A DNA stretch of 64,000 nt, taken from contig NZ_LR130844.1 in NCBI RefSeq assembly GCF_900626155.1, positions 1,446,880-1,510,879 of the forward strand. Reading direction: 5' to 3'. Shown here one piece after another: positions 8,585 through 17,902 of this stretch. The DNA is from Anaerococcus vaginimassiliensis. GTDB taxonomy: Bacteria; Bacillota; Clostridia; Tissierellales; Peptoniphilaceae. How positions within the stretch are numbered: the stretch's first letter is position 1; every line of letters begins with the position of its first letter. The translations under genes were made by a program, and so were the position numbers. The notes under the pieces are model-generated. The model searched no databases. It saw nothing but the letters and a program-made list of their open reading frames with translations, and had not been told where the DNA came from.

Positions 8585-8619
8585 AATTGTAATTGCTAAT
8601 ATATAAGTAGGAGGGCACC

Positions 8620-10740
8620 ATGTTACAAGTAATTAAGAGAAATGGCTTAAAAGATCCATTCTATAAATATAAAATAGTAAATGCAATAGAAAAATCTATG
8701 AATTCTCCTAGTGGAGTTTTTGTTTATAATCAAGCAGAGGAGATTGCTAGGGAAATAGAGAATGAATCAAAAGATTTAGAGGAAATTTCTATATATGATA
8801 TAGAAGATAAAGTCTATTATAAACTAATAGAAAGGAAAAATCCTGCAACTGCAAGAGCATATGAATCTTACAAATCAGTTCAAGCTTATAAGAGGGAGCA
8901 AAATACATCAGATAATGATATACTCGGCTTATTAAATCAAACAAACATAGATGTTATGGATGAAAATTCAAATAAAAATCCTATAATCGCTTCAACTCAA
9001 AGAGATCTTATAGCGGGTGAAGTTGCAAAAGACATAGCAAAAAGAAAATTAATCCCAGCTGATTTAGTAGAAGCACACGAATCTGGTGCGATGCATATAC
9101 ACGATCTAGATTATTTAATCCAACCTATCTTTAACTGCTGTTTAGTTGATATGAAGGATATGCTTGATAATGGAACTGTTGTTAATGACAAGATGATTGA
9201 GACTCCTAAATCATTCCAAGTTGCTTGCAATGTTATGACACAAATTATTGCACAAATTGCAAGTAATCAATATGGTGGTCAGTCAATAAATATCTCTTGC
9301 TTAAGTCCATATCTTAAAAAATCTTATGATAAAAATTTAAAATTAAGTAAAAGCATGTTAAGTGATGAAAATAAAGCTGTAGAAATGGCAAAAGCTCTAA
9401 CAAAAAGAGACCTTGAAAGTGGTATACAAACTATTCAATATCAGATAAATACCTTAATGACAAGTAATGGTCAATCTCCTTTTGTCACTTTATTTATGCA
9501 TACAGATGAAAAAGATCCGTATTTAGATAATACTGTAAGAATAATTGAAGAAATTCTAAAGCAGAGAATAAAAGGAATTAAAAATGAGCAAGGTATTTAT
9601 GTTACGCCTGCTTTCCCAAAGCTCATATATGTATTAGATGAAAATAACATACATAAAGATTCTCCTTACTATGAATTGACAGAACTTGCGGCAAAATGCA
9701 CTGCTAAGAGGATGTATCCTGATTATATTTCTGCTAAAAAAATGCGTGAAAACTACGAGGGGAATGTATTTTCTCCTATGGGATGTAGAGCCTTTTTACC
9801 ACCTTACAAGGACGAGAATGGCGATTACAAATTTGATGGAAGATTTAACATGGGTGTTGCTACAATTAATCTTCCACAAATTGCAATACTTGCAAACGGA
9901 GATGAAGACAAATTCTTTGAAATTTTAGATAAAAGATTAGATCTCATAAAAAGAGTTGGGTTATTAAGATATGAACATTTATCAAAAGTAACCAGCGATT
10001 CATCTCCTATACACTTTAGATATGGAGCGATTGCAAGACTAAAAAGACATGAATCTATCAAACCGCTTTTAGAAAATGGATATGCTACCGTAACAATTGG
10101 CTATATTGGTATTTATGAAGCAAGCAAATTAACTGTAGGTAAATCTCACACTACTAAAGAAGGACACGACTTTGCATTAAAAATAATGAAAGTCCTTAAT
10201 GAAAAGAAAAAAGAATGGTCAGATAAATATGGTATTGCCTTTGCAGTTTATGGAACACCTGCAGAAAGCTTAACTCATAGGTTTGCTTCAATTGACAAAG
10301 ATAGATTTGGAGAAATAGAAGATATTACAGATAAGGGATATTACACAAACTCTTTCCATGTCGATGTAAGAGAAAAAATATCAGTTTTTGATAAATTTAA
10401 ATTTGAATCTGAATTCCAAGAATTATCTACTGGAGGTTGTATTTCTTATGCTGAAATACCTAACATGACCTCAAATATTCCTGCTGTAATGACTATGATA
10501 GAATATATTTATGATAATATTCAATATGCAGAGTTTAATACCAAATCTGATTATTGTGGTGAATGTGGCTATGATGGAGAGATACTACTGGATGATGAAA
10601 ATAACTGGTATTGTCCAAATTGTGGAAATAAGGATAGGAGCAGTCTAACAGTAGTTAGAAGAACTTGTGGATATTTAGGTGAGAACTTCTGGAATGAAGG
10701 TAGAACAAAGGAAATCAAGGCAAGGGTTCTTCACATATGA
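8620..10740 (+). CDS. nrdD: Anaerobic ribonucleoside-triphosphate reductase (class III)
   Basis: A 706-residue glycyl-radical enzyme that reduces ribonucleoside triphosphates to deoxyribonucleotides without oxygen. An ATP-cone (about residues 1-90, opening LQVIKRNG) gives allosteric control. The catalytic barrel follows. Near the C-terminus four cysteines (C646, C649, C665, C668) form the zinc site, and RRTCGYLG carries the glycyl-radical residue at G684. Length matches the family (about 700). AGGAGGG precedes the ATG. The next gene, nrdG, overlaps by four bases (ATGA), indicating translational coupling. Two NrdR boxes in the promoter point to repression by NrdR. This gene indicates anaerobic growth. 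Confidence 0.97.
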   Translation: MLQVIKRNGLKDPFYKYKIVNAIEKSMNSPSGVFVYNQAEEIAREIENESKDLEEISIYDIEDKVYYKLIERKNPATARAYESYKSVQAYKREQNTSDNDILGLLNQTNIDVMDENSNKNPIIASTQRDLIAGEVAKDIAKRKLIPADLVEAHESGAMHIHDLDYLIQPIFNCCLVDMKDMLDNGTVVNDKMIETPKSFQVACNVMTQIIAQIASNQYGGQSINISCLSPYLKKSYDKNLKLSKSMLSDENKAVEMAKALTKRDLESGIQTIQYQINTLMTSNGQSPFVTLFMHTDEKDPYLDNTVRIIEEILKQRIKGIKNEQGIYVTPAFPKLIYVLDENNIHKDSPYYELTELAAKCTAKRMYPDYISAKKMRENYEGNVFSPMGCRAFLPPYKDENGDYKFDGRFNMGVATINLPQIAILANGDEDKFFEILDKRLDLIKRVGLLRYEHLSKVTSDSSPIHFRYGAIARLKRHESIKPLLENGYATVTIGYIGIYEASKLTVGKSHTTKEGHDFALKIMKVLNEKKKEWSDKYGIAFAVYGTPAESLTHRFASIDKDRFGEIEDITDKGYYTNSFHVDVREKISVFDKFKFESEFQELSTGGCISYAEIPNMTSNIPAVMTMIEYIYDNIQYAEFNTKSDYCGECGYDGEILLDDENNWYCPNCGNKDRSSLTVVRRTCGYLGENFWNEGRTKEIKARVLHI

Positions 10741-11237
10741 AATATGGTCAAATTAGAAAATATGATGTAGCAAATGGCCCTGGTATAAGAACTACATTTT
10801 TCATATCTGGTTGTGATAGAAATTGTAAAAATTGCTTTAATAGGGATTATATGGATTTTAATTATGGCAAGACATGGAATGACGAATCTTTAAAAGAAGT
10901 TTTATCTTATTTAAAACTAGAGGAAGTAGAAGGTCTTACGATACTCGGAGGAGAACCATTTGAAAGCCCAGAAGGTCTATATGATGCCCTAGTACAGATA
11001 AGAAAAGAATCTGATAAGTCAATATGGATTTATTCAGGATTTAAATTTGAAGTTCTCAATAATATCAGATTAACAAGAAAAATATTAGAGTTGGTAGATG
11101 TTTTGGTCGATGGCGAATTTGTTGAAGAACTTAAAGACTTGAAATTGAAATTTAGAGGTTCATCAAATCAAAGAATAATCGATGTTAAAAAATCTTTAAA
11201 ATATAATAATGTTATTCTCCTAGATGGGTATAATTAA
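10737..11237 (+). CDS. nrdG: Anaerobic ribonucleotide reductase activating protein
   Basis: This 166-residue radical SAM protein cleaves S-adenosylmethionine to place the glycyl radical on NrdD. The cluster motif GCDRNCKNC places C26, C30 and C33, and LGGEPFESP is the SAM-binding GGE motif. It has the short length usual for NrdG (about 155-170), with no extra cluster domain. It overlaps the end of nrdD by four bases. The next gene, lemA-like, follows 15 bases later with its own strong ribosome binding site and may share the transcript. Confidence 0.96.
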   Translation: MKYGQIRKYDVANGPGIRTTFFISGCDRNCKNCFNRDYMDFNYGKTWNDESLKEVLSYLKLEEVEGLTILGGEPFESPEGLYDALVQIRKESDKSIWIYSGFKFEVLNNIRLTRKILELVDVLVDGEFVEELKDLKLKFRGSSNQRIIDVKKSLKYNNVILLDGYN

Positions 11238-11252
11238 TAAAAAGGAGGAACT

Positions 11253-11837
11253 ATGAGAGAAAATAAAAAGCACAAAGGTTTTTCAGCAATTATTGCTGTA
11301 ATTGCAATAGCTGTTATTTTATTAATCGCTATTGTACCAACTTATAACAATTTAGCTACATCAAGAGAAAATGTAAATCAAGCTTACGCTCAAGTACAAA
11401 ACGTTGTTCAAAGAAGGGCAGATTTGATACCAAATCTAGTAAACACAGTTAAAGGTTATACTGATCACGAATCTGAAACTCTAACTAAAGTTACTAATGC
11501 TAGAGCAGGAGTTCAAAATGCGAATTCTCCGCAAGAATTAGCAGAAGCTAATGATGAATTAACAAGAGCTGTAGGTGATATTAATGTTGTAGTTGAAGCT
11601 TATCCAGAACTAAAAGCTGATAAGCAATTTGTTGCATTGATGGATGAATTAGCTGGTAGTGAAAATAGAATATCAGTTGAAAGAAAAAACTACAACGAGG
11701 CTTGTCAAGAGTTTAATACAAAACTAGTTAGATTTCCTACAAATCTAATAGGCAAAATAACTGGATTTAAACCTGCAGAATACTTCAAAGCTAGTGAAAG
11801 CGCGCAAGAAGCTCCAACTGTTGACTTTAATAAATAG
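11253..11837 (+). CDS. LemA family membrane protein
   Basis: A 194-residue protein with one N-terminal membrane helix (about residues 11-30, short basic cytoplasmic tail) and a helical LemA domain. The core YNNLATSRENVNQAYAQV and the RRADLIPNLVNTVKGY region are the conserved LemA signature. The C-terminal FPTNLIGKITGFKPAEYF is typical. Function is not established for the family. It is followed eight bases later by a TPM-domain protein, a common LemA-TPM pairing that suggests a joint envelope role. Confidence 0.92.
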   Translation: MRENKKHKGFSAIIAVIAIAVILLIAIVPTYNNLATSRENVNQAYAQVQNVVQRRADLIPNLVNTVKGYTDHESETLTKVTNARAGVQNANSPQELAEANDELTRAVGDINVVVEAYPELKADKQFVALMDELAGSENRISVERKNYNEACQEFNTKLVRFPTNLIGKITGFKPAEYFKASESAQEAPTVDFNK

Positions 11838-11845
11838 GAGATAAT

Positions 11846-12664
11846 ATGAAAAAGGCTAAAATAATAAAACTCAACATAATTTTCATAGTATTATTCTGCC
11901 TTTTTCCTAGCCTTGCTAAAGCAGATAGTATATATGATGGTATAAAAGACTATTGCTATGATGAATTATCTATAATAGATGACGAAACAAAAGAAAATAT
12001 TAAAAAAACAAATTTGGAATTAGAAAGTAAAACTGGAGCTCAAATTGTGGTGGCGACCTTAAATAATCCTGACGGCCTCGAAGGTATGGATTATGGAAGT
12101 GAAATATTCAACAAATTAAAAATTGGTGACAAGCAAAAAGACAACGGTATTCTAATCTTTTTTTTAGAAAACAAAAATACTGGCCAAAGAGAAATTTCTA
12201 TTATTCCTGGTTATGGCCTCGAAGGTAAGTTAAACGATGCCAAGGTAGGAAGGATAATAGATGATTTCATGCTAGATTATTTTAAACAAGGTGATTATTC
12301 TAAGGGAATAAACGAAGGATTTAATGCTGTTGTTGGACAGGTAATTGATGAATACGGTATTGAGTTAACAGGAGATTATGATTACTATCAGGATAGAGTT
12401 AATGAAGATGATGGACTCACAATTACTGATATTATTATAATATTGTTCATTTTCATAATATTTTCTAGATTATTATCAAGATTATTTATTAGACCTAGCT
12501 CTTATTATAGAGGTAGGGGTAGAAGAAACTATGATTATCCTTATTGGACTGGAGGATCATTCGGAAGTGATGACGATGATTCATGGACTGGCTGGTCTTC
12601 AGGAGGAGGATTCAGCGGCGGAGGAGGTAGCACAGGCGGTGGCGGTGCTAGTAGAAAGTTTTAA
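11846..12664 (+). CDS. TPM-domain secreted/membrane protein (YgcG-like)
   Basis: A 272-residue protein with a signal peptide (about residues 1-26, LAKADS cleavage region), an extracytoplasmic TPM phosphatase-fold domain (about 30-175; motifs KTGAQIVVATL, GILIFF, SIIPGYGLEG and FNAVVGQV), a membrane helix at 194-211 and a short tail. The tail ends in a Gly/Ser-rich low-complexity stretch (GGGFSGGGGSTGGGGA) as in YgcG proteins. It pairs with the LemA gene directly upstream. The TPM fold has been linked to photosystem repair in plants and to acid phosphatase activity, but its bacterial role is unclear. Confidence 0.88.
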   Translation: MKKAKIIKLNIIFIVLFCLFPSLAKADSIYDGIKDYCYDELSIIDDETKENIKKTNLELESKTGAQIVVATLNNPDGLEGMDYGSEIFNKLKIGDKQKDNGILIFFLENKNTGQREISIIPGYGLEGKLNDAKVGRIIDDFMLDYFKQGDYSKGINEGFNAVVGQVIDEYGIELTGDYDYYQDRVNEDDGLTITDIIIILFIFIIFSRLLSRLFIRPSSYYRGRGRRNYDYPYWTGGSFGSDDDDSWTGWSSGGGFSGGGGSTGGGGASRKF

Positions 12665-12667
12665 TAG

Positions 12668-12699
12668 AAAAAGAGTATTACGAAATGTAATACTCTTTT
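12668..12699. terminator. Bidirectional terminator between TPM gene and folT
   Basis: AAAAGAGTATTAC and its 13-base complement flank a GAAAT loop. T runs on both strands let it serve both convergent genes. Confidence 0.8.
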
Positions 12700-12703
12700 A
12701 AAT

Positions 12704-13219
12704 TTATTTAATTTTAGGAATTAGCTTCTCATAAACTAATAAAAGTAATATATAGTTTACTGTTGCATCTGGGATCACTTTGACAGCCCTACCAGCTAGA
12801 AGTACCTTGTAAGGAGTTCCATACAGTTGTGTAAGCCATAGTGGAGTCAAAAGTCCATGATTAATTCCGTAGACAAATAAAATCACCAATAAAATTAATA
12901 ATTTGGTACTTAAATTTTTCTTTTTGCCATATTTAAAGATTATACCAGGAACCATGCCTGTTAGTATTGCTCCTAAAGTAAATCCTGGGTGATAAGTCCC
13001 ACCAATATTAATCATGATTCCGATTAAATCTGATGCCAAACCTGATAAAGTCCCTAGCATTGGTCCAAATAAAACTCCTGTAAGCATCAAAGGTAGAGTT
13101 CCAAATGAAATCTTAATATTTGGAGTTATTTGTATCCCCAAAACTCTAGATAGGATAATGCTAAGCGCTGTAAGCATGGCCGCCTTTACTAAATTGTTTA
13201 CTAATATTTTGTTTTTCAT
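12704..13219 (-). CDS. folT: Folate ECF transporter S component FolT
   Basis: A 171-residue membrane protein with about six hydrophobic segments, predicted to be the substrate-binding subunit that captures folates for the shared ECF energy-coupling module (not encoded here). The N-terminal region LVKAAMLTALSIILSRVLGI and the FGTLPLMLTGVLFGP and GLASDLIGIMI stretches are typical for S components of the FolT family. A longer frame exists upstream to 13264, but that part overlaps the riboswitch; the ATG at 13219 has an AAAGGGG ribosome binding site and is chosen. A THF riboswitch in the leader supports folate as substrate. Confidence 0.92.
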   Translation of the reverse strand: MKNKILVNNLVKAAMLTALSIILSRVLGIQITPNIKISFGTLPLMLTGVLFGPMLGTLSGLASDLIGIMINIGGTYHPGFTLGAILTGMVPGIIFKYGKKKNLSTKLLILLVILFVYGINHGLLTPLWLTQLYGTPYKVLLAGRAVKVIPDATVNYILLLLVYEKLIPKIK

Positions 13220-13230
13220 ATTTCCCCTTT

Positions 13231-13330
13231 CTATCAGAGGGCAGCGGTTGCGATAAAGAATCATGCATTTGCTTCGTTTAAGAACAACAACCCATTTCTT
13301 AACACTTAATGCTCTTTATCTACTCTGATA
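13231..13330 (-). promoter_or_regulatory. Tetrahydrofolate (THF) riboswitch before folT
   Basis: The leader on the minus strand reproduces the class I THF riboswitch. The outer stem P1 pairs TATCAGAG (13330-13323) with CTCTGATA (13239-13232). GAGTAGATAAAG is answered by CTTTATCGCAACCGCT. Internal conserved segments ATTAAGTG, AATGGG and ACGAAGC all appear in order. The P1 3' strand ends only two or three bases before the AAAGGGG ribosome binding site, so ligand binding probably controls translation initiation (inference). Confidence 0.88.
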
Positions 13331-13394
13331 TATTCATTATAGTATATATTTATGAAAAACAAAAGGATATTTAATTAATTGCACTTAAAAATCG

Positions 13395-14144
13395 CTATTC
13401 TACTATAAAACCTTGTTTTTTTAAAGTCTCAAACATTTTGCTCCTATTAGCAATTATAGTTCCTTGTTTTTTAGGGATTTGAAGTGAAAAAGAATCACTT
13501 CTCTTATTAGATTCTCTAAGATCATAATATGTTGTCATTTCTGCATCATAATCTTTAATTTTTTCATTATAATTATCAAAAACTTTGTAGGTATTGGTAA
13601 ATGATTTTAAGGAAATTGGCATCCTAGGTTTTAATTGTGGATTTTGATTAGGATATCCAAAACCAAGACCTACTACTGGATAAGTATATTTAGGAAGCTT
13701 TAACAAATTTATAATGTCTTGGGTAGAATTGTGGATATTTCCGTAATAATTAGTTCCAAGTCCAATTGATTCTACAGAGCTAACTACATTTTGAGCTGCT
13801 ATTACAGAATCTGTAAAAGCTTGAATAAATTTATCGAAACTAATCATTTCATCATTTTCTGTACCATTTTCTTTGGCTATAGAATAGTTTCTATACAAAT
13901 CTGCAACAAATATCCAAAGTTCAGGAGCTCTTCTCATATATTCTTGTCTTCCAATTTCAGATAATTTGTCTTTAATCTCTTGATCAGTTACTCTTATTAT
14001 TGTAAATAGCTGCATTCCATTTGAAGATGCTGAGTGATTAGCAACCTCTAAAAGACTTTCTACTATATCTTTATCAACTTTTTGGTCTTTAAACTCTCTA
14101 ATAGTTTTGTGGTTTAAAGCATTTTCTATATTATAGTTCATCAT
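13395..14144 (-). CDS. NfsA-type FMN nitroreductase family protein
   Basis: A 249-residue flavoenzyme of the nitroreductase superfamily, NfsA/FRP-like branch. The start NYNIENALNHKTIREFKDQ contains the conserved HKTIREF FMN-phosphate motif. NHSASSNGMQLF provides the second FMN contact, and VVGLGFGYPNQNPQLKPRMP near residue 185-205 is the family signature ahead of the C-terminal extension. It would reduce nitro, quinone or flavin substrates with NADPH; the physiological substrate is unknown. The gene stands alone, divergent from the helicase gene, and its start has GGATC rather than a strong ribosome binding site. Confidence 0.85.
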   Translation of the reverse strand: MMNYNIENALNHKTIREFKDQKVDKDIVESLLEVANHSASSNGMQLFTIIRVTDQEIKDKLSEIGRQEYMRRAPELWIFVADLYRNYSIAKENGTENDEMISFDKFIQAFTDSVIAAQNVVSSVESIGLGTNYYGNIHNSTQDIINLLKLPKYTYPVVGLGFGYPNQNPQLKPRMPISLKSFTNTYKVFDNYNEKIKDYDAEMTTYYDLRESNKRSDSFSLQIPKKQGTIIANRSKMFETLKKQGFIVE

Positions 14145-14210
14145 AGATCCTTTCTGTTTTTTATTATTCTACCCATTTTTTATGATATAATTCATCTAAG
14201 GAGATTTATA

Positions 14211-16553
14211 ATGTTAATTAAGATATCTGTTAGAAACTTAATAGAGTTTGTAATGAGATCAGGAGATATAGATAATACTTTTAAAGATAATACAAGAATG
14301 ATTGAAGGAATTCGTGCTCACCAAAAAATACAGAAATCCTATGGTGATAATTATTCTAGTGAATATTATCTAAAAGATATAACTGAGTACAAAGATGTTA
14401 CTTTTCATGTTGAGGGAAGAGCTGATGGTATTATAAGAAATGGAACATCATATATAGTCGATGAGATAAAATCGACTAAAAGAAACCTAGAAGATGTAGA
14501 TGATTCTAATTCACTACACTGGGCTCAGGCTATGTGTTATGCTTATTTTTTGTCGAAAAACAAAAATCTAGAATCTGTAGATATTCAGTTAACTTATGTA
14601 TCAACAGAAGATTACAATACTAAAAATTTTAAGAGGAATTATTCATTTATAAATTTAGAAAATTTTTACATGAATCTATTAAGACAGTATATCGACTTTT
14701 CAAAGATACTTACAGAAAATATAGAAAGTAGAGATTTTACAGCCAAAAATTTGGATTTTCCCTATGATAACTACAGAAAAGGTCAAAGAAAAATGGCAGT
14801 AGCTATATACAAATCTATACTAGATAATAATAATCTTTTTGTGGATGCCCCTACTGGCATTGGCAAGACAATATCTTCTATATTTCCATCTGTAAAAGCT
14901 ATAGGAGAAGGTCTTATTGATAAGATATTTTACTTAACATCTAAATCAACTACTGGGAATGAAGCTATTAAAGCATTAAAACTATTAGAAGAAAAAGGTC
15001 TTAAGATGCTTTGCCTTCATATAACATCAAAAGAAAAAGTATGTTTAAACGACGAGGTAAAATGTAATCCAAGTGATTGTCCATTTGCCAAGGGTCATTT
15101 TGACCGAGTAAATGAGGCTATAAAAGATATAATTTCCAACGAAACTATAATAGATTATGATACATTAACATCATACTCAGAAAAGCACAAAGTATGTCCA
15201 TTCGAATTTGAACTTGACGTTGCTATTTATTCTGATTTTATTATATGCGATTATAACTATGTGTTTGACCCTAATGCATATATGAGAAGATTTTTTGAAG
15301 AAGTTATATCAAGATACATATTTTTAATAGATGAAGCTCATAATCTCTTAGATAGGTCTAGAGACATGTATTCCTTTAAATTTACTAATCAAGAGTTTAT
15401 CCAACTAAGAGAGTACTTCGATGAAGATAAGGACAAAAGTATTCTTAATAATATAGGTGATATAATAGATGAATTTGAAAAGAATTATATTAAATTTGGT
15501 AAAAAACTTAATTATTCAACTAATAAGCATCTAGATGATATTGATGAAAAGCTTATAAAATTAAATAAAAGTTTGGAAAAGTTTTTAGTAGAAGAAAAGA
15601 CGAACAAAAATTACGATATAATTTTAGATGAATATTTTAATATAACTAAATATCTTAAAATATCTGATAATTTTATGAATGGTTTCTATCATATAATTTC
15701 TTACGATGACATTGAGAAAGTAAAGACATTCGAAATAAAATGTATAGATCCTTCCGATATTTTAAAAAATAAGTATAAGTTAGCTGTTTCTACTATATTT
15801 TTCTCTGCTACTCTTTCACCAATTTTATTTTATGTAAATATTTTAGGAGCAAGTGATGCGTTAAAACTAAGACTTAATAGTCCGTTTAATTCAGATAAGC
15901 AACTCATAATGCAGAAATCAATAAGTACTAGATATAAAGATAGAACTAATAGCGTAACATATATATCAGATTCAATTAATGAGTTTGTTAATACAAAAAA
16001 TGGTAATTATTTTATATTTTTTCCATCATTTAATTATTTAGAAACTATTGCTGGAGATTATATGGTTAGATATGATGACAATATTATTATTCAAGATAGA
16101 AGTATGACTAAAATTGAAAGAGACAATTTTTTAAATAAATTTACAGATAAAAGTTCTGAAATAGCCTTCTTGGTCTTAGGCGGTATCTTTTCTGAAGGAG
16201 TAAATCTAGTAGGAGATAAGCTAATTGGTACTATGATTATATCAGTCGGAATGCCAGGGGTATCTTATGATAGAAATTTGATAAAAAAACATTTTGATGA
16301 AAAAGGTTTAAATGGTTTTGATTATTCATATACATATCCTGGTATAAATAGGATATTTCAAGCAGCTGGTAGAGTTATAAGAAGTAATGAGGATTATGGT
16401 ATAGTATATCTTGTTGATGATAGATTTTCTTGGAATAAATACAAGAAGTTATATCCTCCTCACTGGAAGAATATATTATATTTAGACGGCGGAAGTAATG
16501 TGAAAGAGATTACCGATAAGTTTTGGAGAAATAATGAGAAAAAAGGCAATTAA
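14211..16553 (+). CDS. Cas4/RecB-like nuclease fused to XPD/DinG-type iron-sulfur helicase
   Basis: A 780-residue fusion. The first ~190 residues have PD-(D/E)XK nuclease motifs of the RecB/Cas4 type: H37, GRADG with D72, DEIK with D84, E85 and K87, and QAMCY (Q106, Y110). The helicase follows, with Walker A DAPTGIGKT (212-220), the DEAH box at 374-377, four cysteines C278, C285, C290 and C329 placed like the XPD/DinG 4Fe-4S cluster, and the superfamily II C-terminal motifs GGIFSEGVNLVGD and QAAGRVIRS. It probably unwinds DNA 5' to 3' and processes ends, in repair or replication. Related fusions are known in Firmicutes but have no accepted name. The end overlaps rlmD by 20 bases. Confidence 0.88.
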   Translation: MLIKISVRNLIEFVMRSGDIDNTFKDNTRMIEGIRAHQKIQKSYGDNYSSEYYLKDITEYKDVTFHVEGRADGIIRNGTSYIVDEIKSTKRNLEDVDDSNSLHWAQAMCYAYFLSKNKNLESVDIQLTYVSTEDYNTKNFKRNYSFINLENFYMNLLRQYIDFSKILTENIESRDFTAKNLDFPYDNYRKGQRKMAVAIYKSILDNNNLFVDAPTGIGKTISSIFPSVKAIGEGLIDKIFYLTSKSTTGNEAIKALKLLEEKGLKMLCLHITSKEKVCLNDEVKCNPSDCPFAKGHFDRVNEAIKDIISNETIIDYDTLTSYSEKHKVCPFEFELDVAIYSDFIICDYNYVFDPNAYMRRFFEEVISRYIFLIDEAHNLLDRSRDMYSFKFTNQEFIQLREYFDEDKDKSILNNIGDIIDEFEKNYIKFGKKLNYSTNKHLDDIDEKLIKLNKSLEKFLVEEKTNKNYDIILDEYFNITKYLKISDNFMNGFYHIISYDDIEKVKTFEIKCIDPSDILKNKYKLAVSTIFFSATLSPILFYVNILGASDALKLRLNSPFNSDKQLIMQKSISTRYKDRTNSVTYISDSINEFVNTKNGNYFIFFPSFNYLETIAGDYMVRYDDNIIIQDRSMTKIERDNFLNKFTDKSSEIAFLVLGGIFSEGVNLVGDKLIGTMIISVGMPGVSYDRNLIKKHFDEKGLNGFDYSYTYPGINRIFQAAGRVIRSNEDYGIVYLVDDRFSWNKYKKLYPPHWKNILYLDGGSNVKEITDKFWRNNEKKGN

Positions 16554-17901
16554 AGAAGTAAAAATAGAAAAAGTTAAATACCCTAATATATCACAAGGTC
16601 TTGATGAAAATGGAAAAGTAATTGAATTTAAGGGTGGTGTATTGGGACAAACTGTAAAGATTAAAACAACTAAAAGAGGAAAAGATAAGATAAAAGCAAA
16701 ATACTTGGATTTATTAGAGCACTCAGATTTAGAGAATAACACCAATACCTGTTCAAATCCAGATATATGCGGAGGCTGTGCTTACCAAAGACTAGCCTAC
16801 GAAACTGAACTCATGCTAAAAGTAGACATGATTAAGAAAATGTTTGAGGAAAATGGCATAAATTATCAAGGAGATATCAAAATTAATCAATCTCCTAAAA
16901 CTAAAGCCTATAGAAACAAAATGGAATATACTTTTGGAGATAGGGAAAAGGGAGGAGAATTAGTTTTAGGTCTTCATAGACAGAATAGATTTTATGAAAT
17001 AGTGGGCCCCAAAGATTGCAATATCGTAGACAATGACTTTAACATTATTAGATCAAATGTAGAGGAGTATTTTAGGGATAAAAAAACAGATTTTTATCAC
17101 AAATCTACTAATGAGGGACTACTAAGACATTTAATAGTAAGGAAAGCTCATAGGACAGGTGAGATTATGGTAATCCTAGTTACAACAAGTGATACTAGTT
17201 TTGACGATATAAGAAAAAATCTATTATTAAATAAATTACTAGACTCTAAAGTAGAAGGAAAAATTGTGTCTGTTTTTCATGTGATTAATGATTCAGTTGC
17301 AGATGCAGTCATTCCTCAAAAAATCAACCTCATGTATGGTAAAGACCACATAGTAGAAGAAATGTTAGGATTAAATTTTAAGATTTCTCCATTTTCATTT
17401 TTTCAACCAAATATATACACAGCAGAAAAACTTTATCAGAAAGCTTTTGACTTAGCAAGCATTGATGGTCAAATGGATGTTCTTGACCTATATTCAGGGA
17501 CTGGAACTATCACACAGGTTATGGCAACCAAGGCGAAATCAGCTACAGGAATAGAAATTGTAAAAGAAGCTGTAGATAAGGCTTGGGAAAATGCAGCATT
17601 AAACGATATTAAAAATATAGATTTCCTTTGTGGTGATGTCTTAGAAGAGATAGAAAAAGTTGGAAATAGATATGATATAGTTATTTTGGATCCACCGAGA
17701 GCTGGTATTAGCTCAAATTCTTTAGAAAAGATACTTAAAATTGATACTAAAAAGTTTATATATATATCCTGCAATCCAAAAACTCAAGTAGAAAATATAA
17801 AGGAATTTATAAGTGCAGGATATAAAATAAAAGATTATGAATTATTCGATCAGTTCCCACGTTCTAGACATTTAGAGGCAATAGCCTTATTAGAAAAATA
17901 G
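16534..17901 (+). CDS. 23S rRNA (uracil-C5) methyltransferase, RlmD/RlmCD type
   Basis: A 455-residue SAM-dependent m5U methyltransferase acting on 23S rRNA. An N-terminal TRAM-like segment (residues 1-60) precedes a 4Fe-4S motif with C73, C79 and C82 (CSNPDICGGC) plus a later cysteine. The Rossmann domain has DLYSGTGT (SAM loop) and LDPPRAG. The catalytic cysteine is C413 in SCNPKTQ, and the C-terminus DQFPRSRHLEAIALL is a family hallmark. In Firmicutes the homologue (RlmCD) can modify both U747 and U1939, so target sites are not certain. It starts inside the end of the helicase gene, with GGAG nine bases before the ATG. Confidence 0.93.
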   Translation: MRKKAIKEVKIEKVKYPNISQGLDENGKVIEFKGGVLGQTVKIKTTKRGKDKIKAKYLDLLEHSDLENNTNTCSNPDICGGCAYQRLAYETELMLKVDMIKKMFEENGINYQGDIKINQSPKTKAYRNKMEYTFGDREKGGELVLGLHRQNRFYEIVGPKDCNIVDNDFNIIRSNVEEYFRDKKTDFYHKSTNEGLLRHLIVRKAHRTGEIMVILVTTSDTSFDDIRKNLLLNKLLDSKVEGKIVSVFHVINDSVADAVIPQKINLMYGKDHIVEEMLGLNFKISPFSFFQPNIYTAEKLYQKAFDLASIDGQMDVLDLYSGTGTITQVMATKAKSATGIEIVKEAVDKAWENAALNDIKNIDFLCGDVLEEIEKVGNRYDIVILDPPRAGISSNSLEKILKIDTKKFIYISCNPKTQVENIKEFISAGYKIKDYELFDQFPRSRHLEAIALLEK

Positions 17902-17902
17902 T

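Noticed and set aside
13219-13264. Longer FolT start in the same frame
   Set aside because: The extra 15 residues lie within the THF riboswitch P1 strand, and the shorter ATG has the ribosome binding site.
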